Virus record (IMG/VR): IMGVR_UViG_3300042905_004017
Span: 1 to 61,443 of that record
Direction: 5' to 3' (one strand)
DNA: 61,443 nucleotides
Source: a virus
The notes beneath the pieces were generated by a model, which searched no databases, was not told where the DNA came from, and saw nothing but the letters and a program-made list of their open reading frames with translations. Positions within the stretch are counted from its first letter, which is position 1. Each line of letters opens with the position of its first letter. Positions 44,895-52,528 of this stretch are shown here, in pieces. The translations under genes were made by a program, and so were the position numbers.

Positions 44895-46628
44895 ATGACT
44901 ACTAAACAAATAAAACTAGAATTTGTTAGGCAGCCCGGTAACACCACACTTACACCTAGAACCGATGACCGCTGGGGCTCATTTCAAAACACATATGCAG
45001 CTTGGACTAGTAGTCGGTCTGTGGCTGAGACAATAACAATCACACGCAAGATTGAACTTCAACAAGGTTATTATTTTGTAACAGGCACAGTAGACAATTC
45101 TGGATCGGTGACAGTGAACGGAACGGTAATTAATCTGTTTACATTCAACACTAATATATCTAGAACTGATTTGGGAACAAGTACTAGAATCTACCACAGC
45201 GGTGGATTAATGGATATAGTTATTGACGCACGCAATCAGGGTGATGTAGCCGGAGTTGCTGTGACCATATCGGAACAGGGTCTGAATGTTGTTTCTGCTG
45301 GTGGCCGGAATATTATCAATAGTACGTATGTGGGCAATTTAGTTTGGAGCACTAGAACACCAGGCGTAACTACCATTGGTAGATATGTATTCACAATGCC
45401 TTACGCAGCATCAATCACGGCACATACATGGGGAGCCGGTGGTAGCGGTGCTGCTGGTTACGGCACAGGCGGTAATTGGTTTGGTGGAATCAGTTTTTAT
45501 GCAGCTCCTGGTGGCAGCGGATCACCTGGCCTGTACAATACGCACACTTTTGAAGTTGCAGCCGGCGATGTGGTAGAAGTGTTTGTGGGCTCAGCTGGCC
45601 TACCAGGTACAGTATTAAAAGGTACTCCATATGATGGAGGTAACACACCCGGAGGCAATGGAGGTGCCAGTAGAACATTAGTAGGCGGTGTTGCGGCTCA
45701 AAGCTACAACGGTGGTCGAGGTGGACAAGGTGGTAGATTGGCAATGTACCAAAGCGGCGGCTACGGCAGCAACTATTATCGCAAAGCTGGCGGCGGCACT
45801 GGCGGAGGCGGGGGCGGCGGCGCATCAGGGGTGTTGGTCAACAATTTGCCAGCAATTGTGGCTGGCGGTGGTGGAGGCGGTGGTGGAAGTGGCGCAGCCC
45901 CAGATTTTGCTGTAAACGGTACACAAGGCACTGGTGATTCAAATGCGGCCATTACAAAAAATGCCACAGGAGAAACACCTGGTGACAACAGAGGAGAAAA
46001 TGGTAGAGATGTAGGAATTTACAACTTTGGTGGTGGAGGCGGTGGTGGCGGCGGCGGATACCCCGGTGGTCAAGGCGGTATGAGTAGAGCTGACAGTGAT
46101 AGTTTGGGTTTTCATTACGGATACAATCCTCAAGGCGGAACAGGATTTCACGGCAAGTGCGGCGGAAATTATCCTGCATATCCTGCTTCAACAGGAGCAG
46201 GCACGCTGTATTACGACGCAACATACGGTCGAGGGGGTGCAGGTGGTTTAGGAACAGCAATACTTGGTTTCACTGGTGGTCTAGGAACGGCAGTTTCCAC
46301 TCCCACTCCAATTACTCCAACTGTCGGAGCACCATTTCGCGGCTACGGTGGTCCAGTCTATGGTGATCCACAGCCGGGACAATCAGGAACAGATGGTCGT
46401 GTAGTGTTGATCATGGAACCAATTGGTTTAAGTTCTGTCAAAGTTGGTGGACAGTGGCGTCAGATTACCGAAGCCTTTTATAAAGTAGGCGGAGTATACA
46501 AAGATATTAGCGATATTTTTATAAAAATCAATGATGAATGGAAACCAATTGAAGGTGGTGGTGGCGCTACACCAAACATAAGCAAAGACTCCGGAGATTA
46601 TGGACTCAACAACAGAAATTACTCCTGA
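44895..46628 (+). CDS. Glycine-rich tail fibre adhesin (receptor-binding candidate)
   Basis: A 577-residue protein. The N-terminal ~150 residues form a beta-sandwich-like domain. Residues ~180-410 are glycine-rich, with many GGxG and long Gly runs (for example around 296-305 and 380-389). This is reminiscent of the polyglycine-II bundles of gp38-type adhesins, but much longer. Residues ~510-556 (VKVGGQWRQITEAFYKVGGV then YKDISDIFIKINDEWKPI) are a repeat common at the ends of phage fibres. Placement after a coiled-coil fibre gene supports a host-recognition role. Functional assignment is by composition and context. Confidence 0.7.
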   Translation: MTTKQIKLEFVRQPGNTTLTPRTDDRWGSFQNTYAAWTSSRSVAETITITRKIELQQGYYFVTGTVDNSGSVTVNGTVINLFTFNTNISRTDLGTSTRIYHSGGLMDIVIDARNQGDVAGVAVTISEQGLNVVSAGGRNIINSTYVGNLVWSTRTPGVTTIGRYVFTMPYAASITAHTWGAGGSGAAGYGTGGNWFGGISFYAAPGGSGSPGLYNTHTFEVAAGDVVEVFVGSAGLPGTVLKGTPYDGGNTPGGNGGASRTLVGGVAAQSYNGGRGGQGGRLAMYQSGGYGSNYYRKAGGGTGGGGGGGASGVLVNNLPAIVAGGGGGGGGSGAAPDFAVNGTQGTGDSNAAITKNATGETPGDNRGENGRDVGIYNFGGGGGGGGGGYPGGQGGMSRADSDSLGFHYGYNPQGGTGFHGKCGGNYPAYPASTGAGTLYYDATYGRGGAGGLGTAILGFTGGLGTAVSTPTPITPTVGAPFRGYGGPVYGDPQPGQSGTDGRVVLIMEPIGLSSVKVGGQWRQITEAFYKVGGVYKDISDIFIKINDEWKPIEGGGGATPNISKDSGDYGLNNRNYS

Positions 46629-46664
46629 TCGCACAAACAAGCTTTATTCTGTTGATTAAACACG

Positions 46665-46672
46665 CATAAATA
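46665..46672 (+). promoter_or_regulatory. Candidate late promoter for the second fibre pair
   Basis: CATAAATA lies 25 bases before the ATG at 46697, followed by a GGAG ribosome site. It occupies the 68-base gap after the adhesin gene and matches the motif before gp6. Confidence 0.5.
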
Positions 46673-46696
46673 ACAAAAGTCGGAGAATTTAACAAG

Positions 46697-48331
46697 ATGG
46701 CATACAATATTACCCTAACCAATGGTACTGCTTTAATCAGTGGCGGACTACCAGATGGAACAATTGACACAATTAACAGCAGCTTGACTTTGGTTGGTAA
46801 AAATTATCCCGGATACGGTATTTTCCTAAACCAAAACATGGTAAAATTGATGGAAAATTTTGCCAATGGCTCTGCTCCCACAGCACCACTGCCAGGACAA
46901 TTATGGTGGAATTCGACCACAAAATACCTTAACATAAACACTGCTAGCACCAAGGGCACTGCAAATGCTGTGTGGAAAACCATTGCCACAATGACCTATG
47001 CATCCAGTTTTACTACAACTCCAGTTCCGGGCGAGCAGTGGTATGACACAATCAATGGACAGCTTAAAGTGTGGAACGGATCAGCCTGGGTCACGATTGG
47101 TCCCGCAGCCACAACCGCAACTGGTAACTCAGGGGCTATCCCAGACACAATTGCCGCAGTAAGTCCGGCAGCGACCTACGTGGTTCTTAAATTTTTTATC
47201 AACGACACCCTGGTTGGTATCTGGAGCAAAGAAGCAGCCTTTACAACAGCCATAAGTGGATTTGCACAGGTCAATCGCGGTCTAAACCTCAGCACAGATT
47301 TGAGCCAGGCCTATTACGGTAACGCCGATGTGGCATTATCACTGTCTGTGAGTGGTGTCAAAGTTCCTGGCACAAGTTTTTTAAGAAACGACACATCCGG
47401 TACAATTGCAGGAGCATTGACCTTGAGTGGAGCCGCCAGTGACGGTGGACTCACATTTGGGCAAGCTGGGGACTTTGTAGGATCAGTCAGCAGCGGCAAT
47501 GTGACCCTAAGAAATCAAACCAACAACAGAGAACTAATTTTAAGCTTAAAAACCGGAGGTGTACAAACACCATTTTTTAAAGGCAATTGGCAAACAGGAT
47601 TACCAGAAGCATTTGCTAATCCCACAGTATCTAGCCCGGCCCTTACCTTGGCTACAAAAAGTTATGTAGACAACCAACTTGGCAGTGGTACCGGAGTAAG
47701 CACATTTGCAGCCAGTTTGAATCCTGATGCAAACGTTACATACACGTTAGGAAATACAACAAACAGATGGAGTAATGTGTTCACAGAAAGTGTATTGGTT
47801 GGTAATGTGTTTGCTGCCAATGCCAATGTACACACAGTTTATGCATCTGGTACCATATTGCCAACGTCCAATACCACTGTTAATCTAGGAAGTACAGGCA
47901 TGTGGTTTAATACGTTTTATGGAGTGTCTGTACAAGCACAATACGCTGACTTGGCAGAAAGATTTGAAACAGATCAACCGTATGATCCAGGCACTGTAGT
48001 TGCACTTGGTGGCATAAAAGAAATTACCGCGGCTGCCGAAGAATTAAGCGAAGATGTGTTTGGCGTCATAAGTACTAGAGCAGCTTATTTGATGAATGGT
48101 GCTGCTGGATCAGACACAACTCATCCACCAGTGGCAGTCAACGGCCGAGTACCTGTAAGAGTGATAGGGCCAATACGCAAAGGTGATCGATTGGTAAGTG
48201 CAGGCAACGGCTTGGCCAGAGCTGGTGCAAAACATGAACTGTCACCATTTAATGTGATTGGTCGCAGTCTACAAGACAAATTAGACACCGGTGAAGGCAC
48301 AATCGAAGCCATTGTCAAACTCAATAGTTAG
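46697..48331 (+). CDS. Tail fibre protein with 'ADLAERF' C-terminal domain
   Basis: A 544-residue fibre. The N-terminus (SSLTLVGKNYPGYGIFLNQN, then MENFANGSAPTAPLPGQLWW) is paralogous to that of the 43778 protein; a second QWYDT unit follows at ~112. The middle is Ser/Gly/Thr beta-rich, with ATKSYVDNQLG near residue 318. The C-terminal ~130 residues begin QYADLAERFETDQPYDPGTV and contain FGVISTRAAYLMN and VNGRVPVRVIGPIRKGDRLV, a domain frequent at the ends of aquatic-phage fibres and spikes that may assist trimer folding. GGAG and a late promoter lie upstream. It is probably a distal fibre segment. Confidence 0.75.
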   Translation: MAYNITLTNGTALISGGLPDGTIDTINSSLTLVGKNYPGYGIFLNQNMVKLMENFANGSAPTAPLPGQLWWNSTTKYLNINTASTKGTANAVWKTIATMTYASSFTTTPVPGEQWYDTINGQLKVWNGSAWVTIGPAATTATGNSGAIPDTIAAVSPAATYVVLKFFINDTLVGIWSKEAAFTTAISGFAQVNRGLNLSTDLSQAYYGNADVALSLSVSGVKVPGTSFLRNDTSGTIAGALTLSGAASDGGLTFGQAGDFVGSVSSGNVTLRNQTNNRELILSLKTGGVQTPFFKGNWQTGLPEAFANPTVSSPALTLATKSYVDNQLGSGTGVSTFAASLNPDANVTYTLGNTTNRWSNVFTESVLVGNVFAANANVHTVYASGTILPTSNTTVNLGSTGMWFNTFYGVSVQAQYADLAERFETDQPYDPGTVVALGGIKEITAAAEELSEDVFGVISTRAAYLMNGAAGSDTTHPPVAVNGRVPVRVIGPIRKGDRLVSAGNGLARAGAKHELSPFNVIGRSLQDKLDTGEGTIEAIVKLNS

Positions 48332-48341
48332 GAAATAAAGT

Positions 48342-49295
48342 ATGTCTTACGCACAAGGTAGTTTAATTGAAGCACAAGATTATAATCAAATACTAGGCGC
48401 TAATACTAGTACAGACACCAGTACGATTCATGCTGTGTGGGCTTGGGGCAACGGTAGTAGAGGATATGGACAAACTCCTATTAGTCAGGTATCGGTGGCC
48501 AGTCTTGTTACAGCCACTCAATGGGCCACATTGGTTAACACAGTTAATAGTGCCAACTTACACATTCGCAATACCAGTTCTGGTTTAACTGCCAACACAG
48601 CAGGTCAGGTAATTGGGCATTCTGGCGGCTTACCTACCGCCATTACATTACTAAATCAAGACAGATTGTTGTTTGCAACCAATTCGGCTGTTGTGGCCAA
48701 CCAAAGCTCATTGACTGCATACCCGGCCTGGATAGTAGCCGATACTTCTGCCACAGTAACAAGAAGTTTTGGTGCCAATGTAGCATTTGCCAGTCCAGAT
48801 GCAGCAAGATTTTTCTTCAATGCCGGAGGCAGATTAAAATTCAATTGCAGTGCTGTGAACAATGTGGGCGCTGGTTCGAGATCTGCTGCTGTTGTAGACT
48901 TGTTTAATTTTGCAGGTGGAATAGCCACATTTGGCGCCAATACCAATGGCGGCAGGACCGGCACAGGCGGTACTTTGAACAGCAATGATACTGCAAAAGG
49001 TTATTATGAAGCCACAATTGCAAACATACAGTTAGTGTCAATCACATCAACCACAAGTTTATACACTTCAGATACTGTTACAATAACTTACAGAACTAAC
49101 GGCACTCAAGGACAACACAACGATAATGGCACTATTCTAAGTTTTTGGATAAACATTTCGTCGGCACAAGGAAGTGGTTCTCCTAGTGTCAACGACAACA
49201 TCAACATTACACCCACTGTGACAGTAGACGTTTCGGCTCCTGAAACAACCAATTTGACCAATACCTGGGGCACTGTCACAGTTACTCGTCAATAA
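48342..49295 (+). CDS. Fibre-like virion protein
   Basis: A 317-residue protein preceded by GGAA. It begins MSYAQGSLIEAQDYNQILG and continues VWAWGNGSRGYGQTPISQV (~30-48), a start seen in structural proteins of aquatic phages. The rest is Ala/Asn/Ser/Thr-rich beta sequence with RFFFNAGGRLKFNCSA about residue 160 and a long terminal beta region. It ends the virion block, and the DNA beyond contains a dyad and then the accessory operon. Likely a fibre or decoration; exact role unknown. Confidence 0.62.
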   Translation: MSYAQGSLIEAQDYNQILGANTSTDTSTIHAVWAWGNGSRGYGQTPISQVSVASLVTATQWATLVNTVNSANLHIRNTSSGLTANTAGQVIGHSGGLPTAITLLNQDRLLFATNSAVVANQSSLTAYPAWIVADTSATVTRSFGANVAFASPDAARFFFNAGGRLKFNCSAVNNVGAGSRSAAVVDLFNFAGGIATFGANTNGGRTGTGGTLNSNDTAKGYYEATIANIQLVSITSTTSLYTSDTVTITYRTNGTQGQHNDNGTILSFWINISSAQGSGSPSVNDNINITPTVTVDVSAPETTNLTNTWGTVTVTRQ

Positions 49296-49312
49296 GTTAT
49301 CTAAAAAAAGTC

Positions 49313-49341
49313 TTTACCTTTATACAAGGTTAGCGTAAAAT
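49313..49341 (+). promoter_or_regulatory. Candidate sigma70-type promoter for the right-hand accessory operon
   Basis: TTTACC (49313-49318) and TAAAAT (49336-49341) are separated by exactly 17 bases. The start would lie near 49348, about 21 bases before the ATG at 49369. The -10 lies inside the loop of an inverted repeat. No late motif is nearby, suggesting non-late expression. Confidence 0.4.
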
Positions 49342-49351
49342 ACTGCTAACC
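49328..49351. promoter_or_regulatory. Inverted repeat GGTTAGC-N10-GCTAACC: operator or weak terminator
   Basis: A perfect 7-bp dyad with a 10-base centre (49328-49334 and 49345-49351). The following TTTCTA is a poor T-tract, so an intrinsic terminator after the virion block is possible but weak. The dyad flanks a sigma70-like -10, so it could equally be a repressor operator. Confidence 0.5.
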
Positions 49352-49368
49352 TTTCTACAATCTTTAAC

Positions 49369-49683
49369 ATGGATACCATAAACGATATTGTAGGCCAGAT
49401 AAAATTGGCCACAGATTTTCAAATCAACAAAAAAATTTTACGAGAAAAAATTTGCTCAGACCTACACATGACTCACAACGGAGGCATGTTTAAAATTTCA
49501 CCAGAATTGTTAGCATTTGTACAAACCTGGCCCATCGATGAATTGTGTTTGGAAGATGCGTACGAAAATCCTGTACAAATTGATCGACAGACATTTTTAA
49601 TCACTGCACAACAACACTATCAAACCGTTATGAATCGTTGGCATCAGCAATATGAAGATCTCAAAAAAATCAGAAAAATCTAG
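49369..49683 (+). CDS. Small conserved-looking phage protein, unknown function
   Basis: A 104-residue, mostly helical protein, first in the right-hand accessory operon. Notable stretches are DLHMTHNGGMFKISPELLAF (~31-50) and WPIDELCLEDAYENPVQIDR (~54-73). It ends in a charged helix (WHQQYEDLKKIRKI). It has a single pair of cysteines (C29, C60) and no membrane segment. Its 3' end overlaps the next gene by 32 bases. I do not know its function. Position raises the possibility of a regulatory, scaffold or substrate role for the modification enzymes downstream, without direct support. Confidence 0.6.
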   Translation: MDTINDIVGQIKLATDFQINKKILREKICSDLHMTHNGGMFKISPELLAFVQTWPIDELCLEDAYENPVQIDRQTFLITAQQHYQTVMNRWHQQYEDLKKIRKI

Positions 49684-50440
49684 AGGAATTTTGGCTTTTG
49701 CTTACAATGTTGAAACTATTGATTATGTATCAATAGCCAAACAAACTTTGCAGTTGGCCGGTAAAAAATTAGATTTACCATACACGTTGATAACAGATAA
49801 AGAATTTCACAATCAATCTCAAAATTCAAGATATGACATTGACTCCGGAAAGTTTATTACATGGAGAAATACAGGTAGGCATTGTGCATATGATTTGACA
49901 CCCTATGACGAAACATTAGTTATTGATGTAGATTATGTTGTGTTAAACAGCAATCTAAATAAAATATTTGATTGTGAATGGGATTATCTGTTGCAAAGAA
50001 ACACCTTTGCGTTGACCACACAGTACCCGCTACTGATGGGAGAAACCAGTTTACCGTTTGTCTGGGCCACGGTATTTGCATTTAGAAAAACTGCCAAATC
50101 TCGAATGTATTTTGATCTAGTAGGAAGAATACAAAGAAACTATAATTATTATCGATCACTTTACAATATTCAAGAAAGAATTTTTAGAAACGATTTTGCA
50201 TTTGCAATAGCGGACGTGATTTTAAATGGCTACAGCATAATAACAAATTCTATACCAGAGAATATGTTGACTGTAGATCAGGTGATAGATAGTATTCAAA
50301 CGCTTGATGATAATTTAGTTATAAAAGATTCCAACCGAGCCTATGTTGTGCCAAGAAACAATCTGCATGTAATGAGCAAAGCATACTTACAAAGTAAAGA
50401 TTTTAGTAAATTGATCAAGGGATTACTTGATGAATCATAA
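49652..50440 (+). CDS. Glycosyltransferase-like protein (GT-A/GT8-like)
   Basis: A 262-residue protein with a nucleotide-sugar transferase layout. It has an N-terminal strand (RGILAFAYNVETIDYVSIAK, 11-30), then AYDLTPYDETLVIDVDYVVL (~78-97), in which D-V-D is a candidate metal-binding DxD. It resembles the next gene product strongly at this point (FDLTPFKETIKLESDILL), so the two are paralogues. The likely reaction is transfer of a sugar from a nucleotide donor. The acceptor is unknown. No good ribosome site is seen; translation probably depends on the overlap with the upstream gene. Confidence 0.6.
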   Translation: MKISKKSEKSRGILAFAYNVETIDYVSIAKQTLQLAGKKLDLPYTLITDKEFHNQSQNSRYDIDSGKFITWRNTGRHCAYDLTPYDETLVIDVDYVVLNSNLNKIFDCEWDYLLQRNTFALTTQYPLLMGETSLPFVWATVFAFRKTAKSRMYFDLVGRIQRNYNYYRSLYNIQERIFRNDFAFAIADVILNGYSIITNSIPENMLTVDQVIDSIQTLDDNLVIKDSNRAYVVPRNNLHVMSKAYLQSKDFSKLIKGLLDES

Positions 50441-51254
50441 AGAACAATTTGGTTATTTGACAGTGGCATGTAATAACAATCAAGTTGATTATTTGCGATT
50501 GGCCTATGCACAAGCTTTGTGCGTGAAAAAAACACAAAAGAACAATCGGTTTGCAGTAATTGTAGATGCCAACACTGAAAAATTCTTAAATGAAAAACAT
50601 CAACAGGTGTTTGATTATGTGATACAAGTGCCCGAACACAATCTTGGTCCATATGGTGCAGAAGCCTTCGTATTTGACTTAACTCCGTTTAAAGAAACAA
50701 TCAAACTAGAGAGTGACATACTTTTGACACGCAGCATAGATCATTGGATTAATACGTTTAGGTTGAGAGACATGGTGTTGAGTGTGGGATGTAAAAATTA
50801 TCGCCAAGAGCCGTCATTGTCTAGAGCATATAGAAAAACATTTGACGATAACCATTTACCGGATGTGTATAATGGATTAATGTATTTTAGATTTACACAG
50901 ACTGCAAAGAATTTTTTTGATACAGCTAAAAATATTTTTTCCAATTGGGACACAATAAAAAATCAAATAAAAAATTGCAGGGAAGACATACCTAGTACAG
51001 ATTTGGTTTTTGCACTGTCAGCTCAAATAATAGGGCCGGAGTTGTGTACCCTACCCACTGCTGATTTTATTAATTTTGTACACATGAAATCTGCAATAAA
51101 TGAATTTGATCGTGATTTAAATTTTAATCAAGTTTTTGTCACTGAATTTGATACGGGCATGATTAGAATCAATAATGTAAATCAATATCATCCTTTGCAC
51201 TATTATGATAAAAACTTTTTAACCGACGAAATGATAGATTATTATGAGCAATGA
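50430..51254 (+). CDS. Glycosyltransferase-like protein, paralogue of the preceding gene
   Basis: A 274-residue protein starting at ATG 50430 behind AAGGGA; a TTG one codon upstream is ignored. The N-terminus YLTVACNNNQVDYLRLAYAQ and the core FDLTPFKETIKLESDILLT (E-S-D in the DxD position) parallel the preceding protein. PDVYNGLMYFRFTQTAKNFF (~150-169) resembles the acceptor-side region of GT8-like enzymes, where NxGxxxF is common. It overlaps both neighbours by 11 bases. Tandem paralogues suggest sequential sugar additions to one acceptor. This is inference. Confidence 0.62.
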   Translation: MNHKEQFGYLTVACNNNQVDYLRLAYAQALCVKKTQKNNRFAVIVDANTEKFLNEKHQQVFDYVIQVPEHNLGPYGAEAFVFDLTPFKETIKLESDILLTRSIDHWINTFRLRDMVLSVGCKNYRQEPSLSRAYRKTFDDNHLPDVYNGLMYFRFTQTAKNFFDTAKNIFSNWDTIKNQIKNCREDIPSTDLVFALSAQIIGPELCTLPTADFINFVHMKSAINEFDRDLNFNQVFVTEFDTGMIRINNVNQYHPLHYYDKNFLTDEMIDYYEQ

Positions 51255-51618
51255 TTTCTGGCAAGAAGTTTTTAGATTGGTTGACGAATATGATGCTGCT
51301 CGTCCTCAAATAACGATCGAACCTAGATTGTACTACAACACGCAAGATGGCACTGTTACAGGCTATTGCGAAACTGCTCATCCTGACAATGAAAATTATA
51401 TAGTTTTAGAAAATCCTGATGTTTACTTTAGAAACAACACAAATTTATTAAGAGTAAAAGATGGCAAATTGATTGTTATTGATCCCAAGCAACCAAGCAA
51501 GGCAAGACTAAAAAAATCCACGGCTGGGTATAAAACAGTAAAAGAGCACGCCTCGTTGCTGTTGGAATCAACAGAAGATTATCATGATATCGAATACTAT
51601 GACCACACAAACGATTGA
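51244..51618 (+). CDS. Small protein, unknown function
   Basis: A 124-residue protein within the glycosyltransferase run, overlapping its neighbours by 11 and 35 bases. After a helical start (FWQEVFRLVDEYDAAR, 5-20) comes a beta-rich core: RLYYNTQDGTVTGYCE (28-43), NYIVLENPDVYFRNNT (51-66) and LLRVKDGKLIVIDP (68-81), followed by a basic helical tail. The core looks like a small beta-barrel or fibre-terminal module of a kind seen in other phages. It has no catalytic motif, so it could be a binding protein or a substrate of the enzymes around it. This remains unproven. Confidence 0.6.
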   Translation: MSNDFWQEVFRLVDEYDAARPQITIEPRLYYNTQDGTVTGYCETAHPDNENYIVLENPDVYFRNNTNLLRVKDGKLIVIDPKQPSKARLKKSTAGYKTVKEHASLLLESTEDYHDIEYYDHTND

Positions 51619-52528
51619 TATAGCAGATTTAGATTGTATTTTTTTAACTTATGACGAACCTAAAAAAGAAGAATTCTGGATACGTATTCAAAACATGGTG
51701 CCGTGGGCAAAACGAGTTGACGGTGTCAAAGGGTCAGATGCTGCACACAAAGCTGCCGCCGCTGCAAGCGACACAGAACGATTTGTTCTAGTTGATGGAG
51801 ACAACATACCCGATCCAGAGTTTTTTAACTTACAGTTACGGATAGACGAAAGAAATCATGACCACGTTTTTAGATGGAAAGCACGTAATGTGGTAAATGG
51901 TTTGCGTTATGGTAATGGCGGTGTAAGTTGCTGGACTCGAGAGTTTGTTTTCAACATGCGTACCCACGAAGCCAGTTTAGGTGACGAAGAAACTGCCGTG
52001 GAATTTTGTTTTAATCCCAAATACACAGCCATGCACAATTGTTACAGTACAACCTATCCTAATGGTAGTGCCAAACAAGCATGGCGTGCTGGATTTAGAG
52101 AAGGTGTAAAAATGTGTCTTGACCGGGGGCACAAACCTTCATTACAGGAATTTGAAGAAGGCGTGAATAAAAGAAATTATGATAATCTTTGTATATGGCA
52201 CAGCGTAGGTGCTGATGTAGAAAACGGTTACTGGGCCATGTACGGAGCAAGACTAGGCACATACATGATCATGCTAGAAGGATGGGATTACCATCAGGTA
52301 CAAGATTTTGACATGTTAGAAAAGTTATGGTCAAGCTTTGGTAAAGAAGACCCCCAAGAAGGATGTGAACGCATTGAAGATGCATTACGCAATAGACTGG
52401 GACTACCTATTGTTATGTTCACGCCTGATCAAAGTCGATTCTTCAAGCATCATTATTCAACTGGTCAAAGAAACAGTGAAATTATGATGACAGAAATTGA
52501 TGTAATACGAAGGATTGAAGGATGGTAA
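51584..52528 (+). CDS. Glycosyltransferase-like protein (GT-A, DGDN motif)
   Basis: A 314-residue protein. CIFLTYDEPKKEEFW (18-32) is a GT-A-type first strand. AAAAASDTERFVLVDGDNIP (~57-76) carries D-G-D-N, a good DxD metal/nucleotide-sugar motif. FRWKARNVVNGLRYGNGGVS (~95-114) is an acceptor-side segment. Proteins with this organisation are found in other aquatic phages and in some bacteria. ATG 51584 follows AGAAG; ATG 51599 is an alternative. It overlaps the first of the five clustered radical SAM genes by seven bases, so sugar transfer and radical chemistry are probably on one pathway. Confidence 0.66.
   Translation: MISNTMTTQTIDIADLDCIFLTYDEPKKEEFWIRIQNMVPWAKRVDGVKGSDAAHKAAAAASDTERFVLVDGDNIPDPEFFNLQLRIDERNHDHVFRWKARNVVNGLRYGNGGVSCWTREFVFNMRTHEASLGDEETAVEFCFNPKYTAMHNCYSTTYPNGSAKQAWRAGFREGVKMCLDRGHKPSLQEFEEGVNKRNYDNLCIWHSVGADVENGYWAMYGARLGTYMIMLEGWDYHQVQDFDMLEKLWSSFGKEDPQEGCERIEDALRNRLGLPIVMFTPDQSRFFKHHYSTGQRNSEIMMTEIDVIRRIEGW

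Noticed and set aside
45490-46260. Several Pro/His/Arg-rich minus-strand frames under the glycine-rich adhesin gene.
   Set aside because: GC-rich Gly codons suppress stops on the opposite strand; these frames have no start signals or recognisable content.
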